Shown here: positions 1 to 6,645 of the stretch, piece after piece
Position numbering within the stretch: the stretch's first letter is position 1
How the letters are laid out: each line of letters begins with the position of its first letter
Notes under the pieces: generated by a model
The model's database searches: none
What the model saw: only the letters and a program-made list of their open reading frames with translations
What the model was told of the DNA's origin: nothing
Made by a program: the position numbers and the translations under genes
From: an uncultured bacterium
GTDB lineage: Bacteria > Pseudomonadota > Gammaproteobacteria > Burkholderiales > Burkholderiaceae_E
DNA: 7,589 bases
Direction of reading: 5' to 3'
Assembly (NCBI GenBank): GCA_903864485.1
Contig: CAIPGD010000184.1
Span: 1-7,589 of the forward strand

Positions 1-134
1 AGTCGAGATCGCTCGAGCGTCGCGGGCATCAAAGACGGGTAATTCCGCGTCGGGGGGCTACGCTAACCCCACCTCGAGTGATACAGCGGCTGGGTCGCTG
101 TTGGACGTGAAGGCCTAAGGTTGTTTGGTACGAG
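1..134. other. Non-coding left edge with a small hairpin
   Basis: I recognise no gene in this stretch downstream of the minus-strand iron cluster. An imperfect inverted repeat at 54-70 would fold in minus-strand RNA into a stem of four G-C pairs, one U-G wobble and two A-U pairs with a three-base loop. It lies about 65-80 bases past the end of the barrel gene. It could help end or protect the transcript, but no U-run follows it, so it is not a convincing intrinsic terminator. Confidence 0.3.
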
Positions 135-147
135 CTAAAACTCGTAC
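128..147. repeat. Perfect 7-bp inverted repeat over the barrel gene's displaced stop codon
   Basis: GTACGAG (128-134) and CTCGTAC (141-147) are perfect reverse complements separated by six bases. On the minus strand the left arm is read as the last codons of the displaced C-terminus (Glu-Tyr-Glu-Phe), and the loop holds the Phe and TAG codons. A hairpin here could mark the end of the transcript, but no run of U follows on either strand, so a terminator role is only a possibility. Part of the symmetry may simply come from the coding sequence. Confidence 0.4.
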
Positions 148-182
148 TCGACCTGAAGCCTCAGCGTGTTGCGTCGGCTGGC
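135..182 (-). pseudogene. Out-of-frame C-terminal remnant of the barrel protein
   Basis: Read on the minus strand in a frame different from the upstream open frame, these bases encode A-S-R-R-N-T-L-R-L-Q-V-E-Y-E-F followed by TAG (135-137). Alternating hydrophobic residues and a terminal Phe are the classic C-terminal beta-strand signal of outer-membrane proteins recognised by the BAM machinery. From memory, relatives of the upstream protein end in almost the same way. The upstream frame instead stops at 161-163. The remnant therefore looks like the true C-terminus, cut off by a frameshift or an internal deletion of a length not divisible by three. A sequencing or assembly error is the alternative. 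Confidence 0.65.
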
Positions 183-790
183 AGCCAGTTGTCCCATTGG
201 CCGACGTTACCGAATGCTTGTAATCCCCATTCGAATTCCCGGGACTGTCGGTACTTGAACTGCAGCTGGTAGAGCAGCTCTCTGTCATATTGATCGGTTG
301 CCTTGAGGTGCCGCCGCATCAACAGGTTGGCATTGGCTTGGACGTTTCCCCACTCGGTTTGCAGCAGCGGTCCAAACGTTAGCTCGTAGCCCTCGGCTCG
401 ATCTCTGGGCCGCTCAATCTCGAGTAGCAACCCCAGGTCGACGGGATAACGTCCCGTCTCGGTCAACTGGAAGCGGTTTTCCCACTCCCAGGCATCGAAG
501 CGGGTTGACTCTCCCGCAGGCTGGGCGTACTTACCGTAAAACTCGGTGAACCACCACGAACGGGGCGCAATGCCGTAGCCGATCGAGTGGGCGGACTGTG
601 TCGTGCCATCTCGATTGCGTTGGACCCCAGCCTTGAAATCGATCTCGCGCTCGCCAAACTCAATGATGGGCAGTCGGATGTAGTCGTTGGGCTCTGCCAT
701 CGCGGGTTTGGCGCACAAAACAGCGAATATGAAAAGGCATCGCCTGATTATTGAGCCTATTGAGCCTATTGAGCCGGAAGTGAGTCGCAT
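161..790 (-). CDS. Truncated outer-membrane beta-barrel-like protein, third gene of iron-uptake cluster
   Basis: The open frame encodes 209 residues from the ATG at 790. A signal peptide is visible: a basic stretch (Ile-Arg-Arg), a hydrophobic core and an Ala-Met-Ala cleavage site before Glu-Pro-Asn-Asp. The mature part is rich in aromatic residues and alternating polarity (for example F-D-A-W-E-W-E-N, G-L-L-L-E-I-E-R-P), as in small outer-membrane barrels. I recognise the family as an uncharacterised exported protein. The frame reads G-Q-W-D-N-W and then leaves the family pattern, stopping at 161, while the expected barrel C-terminus lies out of frame just beyond. I estimate from memory that about 40 residues are missing. 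The protein is probably not a functional barrel. The ATG at 790 is chosen because later in-frame codons before the hydrophobic core include no ATG, GTG or TTG, and an AAGAG-like ribosome site precedes it. It overlaps the permease end by 25 bases, suggesting coupled translation. A longer reading back to 973 would run antiparallel to nothing useful and lies wholly inside the permease gene, so I reject it. Its role in iron uptake is inferred only from position. Confidence 0.65.
   Translation of the reverse strand: MRLTSGSIGSIGSIIRRCLFIFAVLCAKPAMAEPNDYIRLPIIEFGEREIDFKAGVQRNRDGTTQSAHSIGYGIAPRSWWFTEFYGKYAQPAGESTRFDAWEWENRFQLTETGRYPVDLGLLLEIERPRDRAEGYELTFGPLLQTEWGNVQANANLLMRRHLKATDQYDRELLYQLQFKYRQSREFEWGLQAFGNVGQWDNWLPADATR
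749..775. repeat. 9-bp tandem repeat, three perfect copies
   Basis: On the plus strand the unit is TATTGAGCC at 749-757, 758-766 and 767-775; on the minus strand it reads GGCTCAATA. In the permease frame each unit ends in a stop codon (Ala-Gln-stop), and the first of these ends the permease. In the barrel gene frame each unit adds Gly-Ser-Ile to the start of the signal peptide. Gaining or losing one unit would keep both frames intact, leaving the permease unchanged and altering only the signal-peptide N-region. Slipped-strand replication is the likely origin. Confidence 0.9.
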
Positions 791-1620
791 CGCTCTTGCG
801 CTGTTAGTTTGGGAAGGGGGGCCCTGGCGCGGTATGCCGCCAGCGCAATCAGGAACACTGCAGCCAGATAGCTCAGCAGTTGCATTTCGCTGGGGTTCGC
901 TTCGTAACCGATCAACCCATGTAACAGCGTGCCCAACGCAGAGTCGTTGGGCACCCAGGCTGAAAGGTCCCATGCCTTGTCACCAAGCACCGTGAGCCAG
1001 TTGGCCTGATTGAGTGTTCGCGCAAGCTGGCTGGCGAGTCCGCCGGCGATCAACAGAATCAGACCGCTTGTAATGGTGAACAGTCGTTTCGGGCTGATAC
1101 CCCCCAAACCACGATAAAGCAGAGCGCCTGCCATCGCGCCCAACGCGAGCCCAAAGGTCACGCTTAGCAAAAGCTGGCCATGCGCAACGCCGCTGCCCGA
1201 TAGAGTGCCACCGACAAACAGGACGGTTTCGGCGCCCTCACGCAAGACAGCAAGAGCCACCGCGCCCGTTAGCGCCAATAGCGAAGCAGTGTCAGCGTCC
1301 AGACTCGAACCGATTCGCTTGGCTTCCTGGCGGGCCTGCTGGGCATGCGCGGGTGCCTGGATGGCATGCAGTGTCAACAGCACCAGGGCCATACCAAGCA
1401 ACGCGACCGTGACCAGGTCCTGTCCCAAGCCGTCAGCCCAAGCCGTGATGGCGTCCATGGATGCGGCTAGGGCGACAGAACCGGTCACGCCGGCGATCAC
1501 CCCGAGCATCAGCCAACGGGTCCGGCCTGCGAGGTGCCGCGTCGCAGCAGCAACGATTCCGATAAACAAAGCCGCTTCCAACGTCTCGCGGAACACGATG
1601 AGTCCGGTGCCAAATAGCAT
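766..1620 (-). CDS. FTR1-family iron permease
   Basis: This is an inner-membrane permease of the FTR1/EfeU/FtrC family, which moves iron into the cytoplasm, usually after ferrous iron is oxidised or handed over in the periplasm. Counting from the ATG at 1620 it has 284 residues, the usual family size, with about seven hydrophobic helices. Both diagnostic iron-binding REXXE motifs are intact: R-E-T-L-E at residues 11-15 in the first helix and R-E-G-A-E at 127-131 in the fourth. A GTG at 1629 overlaps the upstream stop as GTGA and would add three residues. I prefer ATG 1620 because GGAG (1629-1632) lies eight bases upstream of it and the protein then begins directly with the first helix, as in relatives. 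The gene follows the cupredoxin gene with a 5-base gap, so they are surely co-transcribed. Its stop lies in the 9-bp repeat, inside the start of the next gene. Expression is probably Fur-repressed from the promoter near 2040. It resembles FtrC of the FtrABCD systems, but I cannot assign a symbol with certainty. Confidence 0.93.
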   Translation of the reverse strand: MLFGTGLIVFRETLEAALFIGIVAAATRHLAGRTRWLMLGVIAGVTGSVALAASMDAITAWADGLGQDLVTVALLGMALVLLTLHAIQAPAHAQQARQEAKRIGSSLDADTASLLALTGAVALAVLREGAETVLFVGGTLSGSGVAHGQLLLSVTFGLALGAMAGALLYRGLGGISPKRLFTITSGLILLIAGGLASQLARTLNQANWLTVLGDKAWDLSAWVPNDSALGTLLHGLIGYEANPSEMQLLSYLAAVFLIALAAYRARAPLPKLTAQERCDSLPAQ

Positions 1621-1625
1621 GGGGT

Positions 1626-1973
1626 TCACTCCGCGAGAATCACGCCTTTGGCGCTGGTGGGATTGAACTCGCCGAAGTACTCGTAGCGTCCGGGCTTGAG
1701 CGGACCGATGTAGATCACGCCCTTGCTCCCGGCGGGGATCAGTTTTTCCCGATTGAGTGCGTGGCTTTCAAATTCTTCGGGGGTGGCGTCCTGATTCTGA
1801 ACGGTGAGCTTGACGCGGGTGTTGGCGGGTACGCGGAGCTCAGCGGGCTCGAACCGATGCCCCGTGATCAGGAGGCTGAATTCGGGATCGGTGGCCAACG
1901 CCGGTATCGAGACGACGCAGCAGGTCGCGCACAGAATGGCTCGGGCGGTGGAACGCAAGATTTGATCAGGCAT
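1626..1973 (-). CDS. Periplasmic cupredoxin-like protein of ferrous-iron uptake
   Basis: The 115-residue product begins with a signal peptide that likely ends at Ala-Leu-Ala (residues 25-27). A single cupredoxin-like domain follows (about residues 30-115) and closely resembles the small cupredoxins found beside FTR1 permeases (FtrB-type, also related to the EfeO N-domain). Visible landmarks are G-H-R-F-x-P near residues 38-43, the E-E-F-E-S-H segment at 67-72 with His71, P-L-K-P-G-R-Y at 91-97, and G-E-F-N-P near 101-105. Such proteins are thought to bind copper and help oxidise or pass on ferrous iron in the periplasm. As I recall, many relatives have His where Asn104 stands here, so one metal ligand may be lost. 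The start is supported by GAGG five bases upstream of the ATG. It is first in the operon, directly behind the Fur-controlled promoter, and the permease start follows its stop at once. Confidence 0.85.
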   Translation of the reverse strand: MPDQILRSTARAILCATCCVVSIPALATDPEFSLLITGHRFEPAELRVPANTRVKLTVQNQDATPEEFESHALNREKLIPAGSKGVIYIGPLKPGRYEYFGEFNPTSAKGVILAE

Positions 1974-2026
1974 GGGAACCTCGAGGTTCGTCAGAGTTGG
2001 GTTGCTATGGGGGGTGCCAGATGCCG

Positions 2027-2056
2027 AGTGTAAATGGGAATGGTTATCATTCGCAA
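2027..2056 (-). promoter_or_regulatory. Predicted sigma-70 promoter of the iron-uptake operon
   Basis: On the minus strand TTGCGA (2051-2056, 4 of 6 to the -35 consensus) and TACACT (2027-2032, 4 of 6 to the -10 consensus) are separated by 18 bases. Transcription would start near 2020, giving an untranslated leader of about 45 bases before the cupredoxin ATG at 1973. The Fur operator covers the spacer and nearly all of the -35 element, the usual arrangement for repression by iron-loaded Fur. The hexamers alone are modest matches; the overlap with the operator is what makes the call credible. Confidence 0.55.
2035..2055. promoter_or_regulatory. Fur box (iron-responsive operator)
   Basis: This 21-base site has a perfect inverted repeat GAATG/CATTC around GTTAT (2038-2052). 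Read on the minus strand its core is AATGATAACCATT, and it matches the classical Fur consensus at 16 of 21 positions. Iron-loaded Fur would bind here and block the overlapping minus-strand promoter, so the cupredoxin-permease operon would be switched on under iron limitation, in agreement with the genes' role. The site lies about 170-190 bases upstream of the divergent efflux adaptor start, so an effect on that operon is possible but unproven. Confidence 0.75.
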
Positions 2057-2222
2057 GTGCGCTCCGGTGTGGGGATCAGAGCGGTACGATCAAGCGTCGG
2101 CGCTAAAGCAGCCCGTTTCGAGGCGTCAGAGGGGCTAATATCCCCGAGCAAAAATAATGAACACAGCGGAACGAAGACACCGTCTACCGCTGAAGCTCCT
2201 CCATTCACCGGGTTCCAGGATT

Positions 2223-3386
2223 ATGAAGACGCGCTCGATCTCCGTCACAGGTTTGCTGATGATCACGCTCTGTGCCTTATCAGCCTGCAGTGGTCAGCCC
2301 GAGTCGCCCGGAGGCCCTGCAGGTCCAGCGCCCGTGAGTGTGGCACCGGCCGTGGAGCGCAGCTTCACCGACAGGGAAGAATTCAGTGGCCGATTGGAGG
2401 CGTCGGAGTACGTGGAGCTTCGGCCCCGCGTCAGTGGCACCGTCGAGCAGGTGCATTTCACCGACGGTGCGTTGGTTGCACGCGGGGACCGGCTGTTCAC
2501 GATTGACCAACGGCCGTTTGCAGCCGAAGTGGCGCGGCTCGAATCGCTAGTGGCAGTTGCTAAGAACCGCGCAGAACTCGCTGGGTCGGAGTTGGCGCGG
2601 GCGCAACGGCTCATGGATGCAAATGCCATTTCGCGGCAGGAATTTGACCAGCTAACCTCGGCGTCGCGCACAAGCAGCAACGACATTCAGTCTGCTGAAG
2701 CCTTGCTTCGCAATGCGAAGCTCAACCTTGAGTTCACCACCGTGCGCGCTCCGATCAACGGCCGCGTTTCGCGCACCAATGTCACCGCAGGCAATCTGGT
2801 GGGTGATCAGGTGGTGCTGACGACCATCGCCGGCGTATCTCGGGTTTATGCCTACTTTGACGGTAGCGAGCGGACCTTCTTGCGCGTGCGCGCTGCTGGA
2901 GACAAGGCTCCCGTCGTGCGGATGGGGCTCGTCAATGAAGAGGGATATCCGCATGTCGGCAAGCTCGACTTTGTCGATAATCGTCTAAATCCGCAGACGG
3001 GTGCTGTTCGCATGCGAGCGACGTTTGATAATCGGGCGGGCGTGTTCGTGCCCGGATTGGCGGCGCGCATCGTGATGGCAACCAGCGCTCCCTATACTGC
3101 CGTGATGGTGCCGGAACGCGCCATTGGAACCGACCAGGCGCGCAAGTTCGTGGTCGTTGTCGGGGCCGATGGCCAGCCCCAGTTCCGGCCTGTGCAGCTG
3201 GGTACGCTTGACGGCGACATGCGGGTGGTTACGAGCGGGTCACTCAAGGCCGGCGAGAACGTTGTGGTTGATGGCCTGCAACGCATCATGCCCGGTGTCC
3301 CGGTCGCACCCCAGGTATTGAAGGTGGACGACCGGGGCATGCCGATCCCCCAAGGTCCGCCGGCTGCCGCCGCGCCTAAGGGTTGA
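2223..3386 (+). CDS. RND efflux periplasmic adaptor (membrane fusion lipoprotein), MexE/OqxA-like
   Basis: The protein bridges the RND pump in the inner membrane and the outer-membrane channel. From the ATG at 2223 it has 387 residues. The lipobox Leu-Ser-Ala-Cys ends at Cys22, so the mature protein should be lipid-anchored. The domains run in the usual order: first lipoyl half with R-P-R-V-S-G-x-V near 67-74, alpha-helical hairpin about 99-167, second lipoyl half with V-R-A-P-I-N-G-R-V-S near 174-183, then beta-barrel and membrane-proximal domains to about 375, ending in an Ala/Pro-rich tail. The Y-A-Y-F-D-G-S-E-R segment (209-217) is typical of the MexE branch. An ATG at 2157 in the same frame adds 22 polar residues before the signal sequence, so 2223 is preferred although its AGGA is very close to the ATG. 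Its stop lies 10 bases before the pump gene. No convincing plus-strand promoter was found upstream. Confidence 0.93.
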   Translation: MKTRSISVTGLLMITLCALSACSGQPESPGGPAGPAPVSVAPAVERSFTDREEFSGRLEASEYVELRPRVSGTVEQVHFTDGALVARGDRLFTIDQRPFAAEVARLESLVAVAKNRAELAGSELARAQRLMDANAISRQEFDQLTSASRTSSNDIQSAEALLRNAKLNLEFTTVRAPINGRVSRTNVTAGNLVGDQVVLTTIAGVSRVYAYFDGSERTFLRVRAAGDKAPVVRMGLVNEEGYPHVGKLDFVDNRLNPQTGAVRMRATFDNRAGVFVPGLAARIVMATSAPYTAVMVPERAIGTDQARKFVVVVGADGQPQFRPVQLGTLDGDMRVVTSGSLKAGENVVVDGLQRIMPGVPVAPQVLKVDDRGMPIPQGPPAAAAPKG

Positions 3387-3396
3387 GCGTCGCACC

Positions 3397-6300
3397 ATGA
3401 ATATTTCGAGCTTTTTTATCGACCGACCGCGCTTTGCCGGTGTGCTGTCGATCTTCATTTTCCTGATCGGCGTTCTGGCGATCTTCCGTCTGCCGATTTC
3501 TGAATATCCCGAGGTTGCTCCGCCGCAGGTCGTGGTTCGAGCGCAGTTCCCTGGCGCAAACCCCCGGGTCATCAGTGAGACCGTGGCGACTCCGCTTGAG
3601 GAGCAAATCAACGGCATTGAGAACATGCTGTACTACGGTTCACAAGCGACTGCGGATGGCAGTCTGACGCTGACGGTAACGTTCAAGATCGGCACGAGCG
3701 CCGAAGCGGCCGAGACGGCGGTGCAGAACCGGATCAACCGGGCGCTCCCAAGGCTCCCCGAAATCGTGCGCCAGATCGGCGTCACGACAGAAAAATCCAG
3801 CCCTAACCTGACGATGGTCGTCCACCTTGTCAGTCCGGATAACAGCCGCGACGCGCTGTATCTGCGCAATTACGGACAGCTGAACGTCCGCGACGAACTT
3901 TTGCGCCTCCCGGGCACCGGTTCGGTCGTACTTTTTGGCGCCGGTGATTACGCCATGCGGATCTGGCTCGACCCGGTCAAATTGGCGGCGCGCAACCTCA
4001 CAACCGCCGATGTCGTCGGTGCCATTCGTGAGCAGAACGTTCAGGTGGCCGCCGGCACCGTGGGCGCGCCTCCGGCACCCAAGGGCACGGAGTTTCAGCT
4101 TGCCGTCAATACCCAGGGGCGATTGACCAGTGAGGAGCAGTTTGCCGACATCATCGTACGCGCCGATTCGTCGACCGGCGGCATGATCCGAATTCACGAC
4201 ATCGGCCGCGTTGAGCTGTCATCGGGGTCGTATTCACTCCGTAGTTTGCTCAATAACAAAGAGGCCGTTGCGATCGGGATTTTTCAGTCGCCGACAGCCA
4301 ATGCGCTCGCATTGTCCAATACGGTTAGGGCGACGATGGAGCGTCTGAAAGCGGGCTTTCCGCCCGGTATGGACTACAGCATCGTCTATGACCCGACGCG
4401 CTTCGTACAGACATCCATCGAGAAGGTCGTCGTCACTCTGCTCGAGGCCATTCTGCTTGTTGTCATCGTCGTCATCGTGTTTCTGCAGACCTGGCGCGCC
4501 TCGATCATCCCGTTGCTGGCGGTGCCCGTATCGATTGTCGGAACCTTTTCGTTCCTGCTGCTGCTGGGCTATTCGATCAACACCCTGACGCTGTTCGGAC
4601 TCGTGCTGGCGATTGGAATCGTAGTGGACGATGCAATCGTCGTGGTCGAGAACGTGGAGCGCAATATCGAGGCTGGTCTCAGTGCGCGCGACGCCACCGT
4701 CAAGGCGATGCAGGAGGTGTCTGGTCCGATCATTGCGATCGCGTTGGTGCTCTGTGCCGTCTTTGTTCCGCTGGCCTTTGTGCCAGGTTTGACGGGGCAG
4801 TTCTACAAGCAGTTTGCGGTCACCATCGCCATCAGCACGGTCATCTCAGCCTTCAATTCGCTCACCCTGAGCCCCGCCATGAGCGCGCTGCTGTTAAGGC
4901 CCAACCACGCGCCCAAAGACGCTTTGACGCGCGGCATCGATACGGTGTTTGGTGGCTTTTTCCGGGTGTTCAATCGCTTTTTTGGTGGCGCCAGCGCGGC
5001 CTACGGACGCCGAGTGTCGGGGGTTGTGTCGCACAAGGTCGCTTCACTGGCCGTTTATGCGGTTCTGTTGGGGTTCGCTGGCCTGCTGTTCACGCGGATT
5101 CCGGCTGGATTTGTGCCCGCACCCGACAAGCAGTATCTGATCGGGATCGCCCAGTTACCGGCGGCAGCGTCGATCGACCGTACCGAAGCAGTGATCCGGG
5201 AGATGAGTGATATCGCCCTGAAGGTCCCCGGCATCGTCGACTCGGTGGCGTTCCCCGGGCTATCGATTGCGGGCTTCTCAGCCGCACCGAATGAAGGGAT
5301 CGTTTTTTTTGGCCTCGCCAACTTTGACAAACGCACCACCCCCGACCTGAGCAAGGGTGCCATCCTGGGCCGAGTCAATGGGGCTATCCAGCAGATTAAG
5401 GGGGCGCGGATGTTTGTCGTCCCGCCCCCTGCGGTCGATGGTTTGGGTAACGCGGGTGGTTTTAAGCTGCAGGTGCAGGATCGCCGCGGCCTTGGAGAAC
5501 AGGCGCTTTACGGCGGGGTCTGGGGTGTATTGGGACAGGTGTATGGCAATCCTAAGTCGAGTATCGGCACGCCGTTCTCCACCTATGACATCAATGTGCC
5601 GCAACTCTTCGCCAACGTAGACCGGACGCGCGCCAAGCAGATGGGCCTGCGTTTGTCCGACATCTACGACACGATGCAGGTCAACCTGGGCTCGCTGTAC
5701 GTCAATGACTTCACCAGGTTTGGCAAAACCTATCAGGTCGTGGTGCAGGCTGACGCGCCCTTTCGCGCCGACGCCACTTCGATCACCTCACTCAAAACCC
5801 GCAATGCCGCTGGCGACATGGTGCCGCTTGGCGCACTCATGAAGGTCGAGCCGACCTTTGGTCCCACCCGTGTCACGCGTTATAACGGCTACCCATCGGC
5901 TGATATCAATGGTGCGCCCGGCGCGGGGTTCTCCAGCAGCCAGGCCGAAGGCGAGATCGAGGCCCTACTGCAGCGAACGCTGCCACGCGGGTTGAGTTAC
6001 GAGTGGACTGAGCTCAGTTATCAGGATCGGATGACACGCGATTTCACCATACCCGGCACCCACATCAGCCTGCCGACCCTGGGTGCAGTGCTCGGTATCT
6101 CGGTGCTTTTTGTGATCCTGGTTCTGGCCGCGCAATACGAGAGCTGGACACTCCCGCTGGTCATTGTGTTGATTGTCCCGATGGGCATCCTGTCGGCATT
6201 GTTCGGTGTTTGGGTGTCGAGCTTGCCGCCGTTCCTCCAGCCTGGGGATCTGAACATTTTCACGCAGGTGGCGTTGGTGGTGCTGGTCGGATTAGCGTGC

Positions 6301-6645
6301 AAAAACGCCATTCTCATTGTCGAGTTTGCCCGCGAACTTGAGGAGCGCGGGGAGCCGATGCTCGAGGCCGTCAAGCACGCCTGTCGCATGCGACTTCGTC
6401 CAATTCTGATGACCTCCATTGCCTTTTGTGCCGGAGTCATCCCACTGATTCTGGGGAGTGGCGCAGGCAGTGAGATGCGCCGCGCGATGGGAATTGCGGT
6501 GTTCTCGGGGATGGTCGGCGTGACACTTTTTGGTATCTTTTTGACCCCGGTTTTTTACGCGCTGATGCGGGGCCGTCGCAGAACCTCGCGACCAGGTGGG
6601 TCGGCCGAACCGGCCGCGCCCATGTCCGAAGGAGGGGTGAAATGA
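3397..6645 (+). CDS. RND multidrug efflux transporter, MexF/OqxB-like (HAE-1 family)
   Basis: This is the inner-membrane, proton-driven pump subunit, working as a trimer that takes drugs or other amphiphilic compounds from the periplasm and outer membrane leaflet. It has 1082 residues, full length for the family (usually about 1030-1080). The start N-I-S-S-F-F-I-D-R-P leads into the first helix (about 11-29). The proton-relay pair Asp411-Asp412 sits in V-V-D-D-A-I-V in the fourth helix, and its partner Lys969 in G-L-A-C-K-N-A-I-L in the tenth. The long stretch L-F-G-L-V-L-A-I-G-I-V-V-D-D and the S-I-I-P-L-L-A-V-P segment before it are nearly family-identical, and overall wording follows MexF closely. 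No key residue is missing and I see no frameshift. It begins 10 bases after the adaptor stop with a weak ribosome site, which suggests coupling to adaptor translation. Its stop overlaps the next start as ATGA. MexEF-type pumps export chloramphenicol, fluoroquinolones and native metabolites, but the substrate here cannot be read from sequence. Confidence 0.96.
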   Translation: MNISSFFIDRPRFAGVLSIFIFLIGVLAIFRLPISEYPEVAPPQVVVRAQFPGANPRVISETVATPLEEQINGIENMLYYGSQATADGSLTLTVTFKIGTSAEAAETAVQNRINRALPRLPEIVRQIGVTTEKSSPNLTMVVHLVSPDNSRDALYLRNYGQLNVRDELLRLPGTGSVVLFGAGDYAMRIWLDPVKLAARNLTTADVVGAIREQNVQVAAGTVGAPPAPKGTEFQLAVNTQGRLTSEEQFADIIVRADSSTGGMIRIHDIGRVELSSGSYSLRSLLNNKEAVAIGIFQSPTANALALSNTVRATMERLKAGFPPGMDYSIVYDPTRFVQTSIEKVVVTLLEAILLVVIVVIVFLQTWRASIIPLLAVPVSIVGTFSFLLLLGYSINTLTLFGLVLAIGIVVDDAIVVVENVERNIEAGLSARDATVKAMQEVSGPIIAIALVLCAVFVPLAFVPGLTGQFYKQFAVTIAISTVISAFNSLTLSPAMSALLLRPNHAPKDALTRGIDTVFGGFFRVFNRFFGGASAAYGRRVSGVVSHKVASLAVYAVLLGFAGLLFTRIPAGFVPAPDKQYLIGIAQLPAAASIDRTEAVIREMSDIALKVPGIVDSVAFPGLSIAGFSAAPNEGIVFFGLANFDKRTTPDLSKGAILGRVNGAIQQIKGARMFVVPPPAVDGLGNAGGFKLQVQDRRGLGEQALYGGVWGVLGQVYGNPKSSIGTPFSTYDINVPQLFANVDRTRAKQMGLRLSDIYDTMQVNLGSLYVNDFTRFGKTYQVVVQADAPFRADATSITSLKTRNAAGDMVPLGALMKVEPTFGPTRVTRYNGYPSADINGAPGAGFSSSQAEGEIEALLQRTLPRGLSYEWTELSYQDRMTRDFTIPGTHISLPTLGAVLGISVLFVILVLAAQYESWTLPLVIVLIVPMGILSALFGVWVSSLPPFLQPGDLNIFTQVALVVLVGLACKNAILIVEFARELEERGEPMLEAVKHACRMRLRPILMTSIAFCAGVIPLILGSGAGSEMRRAMGIAVFSGMVGVTLFGIFLTPVFYALMRGRRRTSRPGGSAEPAAPMSEGGVK

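Noticed and set aside
791..973. Upstream extension of the barrel protein frame by 61 residues
   Set aside because: It lies entirely inside the permease gene on the same strand in another frame, and the added residues are not signal-like; the signal peptide begins well after it.
1205..1666. 153-codon plus-strand open frame opposite the permease
   Set aside because: Its Ala/Arg/Ser-rich, featureless translation is typical of the antisense of a GC-rich membrane protein gene; the permease motifs are on the other strand.
2116..2141. Plus-strand promoter TTTCGA / TAATAT for the pump operon
   Set aside because: The 14-base spacing is too short for a sigma-70 promoter and no better -35 lies at the right distance.
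2157..2222. Earlier ATG for the efflux adaptor
   Set aside because: It would place 22 polar, basic residues before a complete lipoprotein signal; the ATG at 2223 starts right at the signal peptide.
4441..4490. Repetitive GTCATC-type sequence in the pump gene
   Set aside because: It simply encodes a Val/Ile-rich transmembrane helix and is not a functional DNA repeat.
6021..6440. Long minus-strand open frames opposite the pump gene (also at 3640-4197, 5278-5604 and 6292-6777)
   Set aside because: They are shadows of a strongly recognisable RND gene, with no family resemblance and no ribosome site worth noting.
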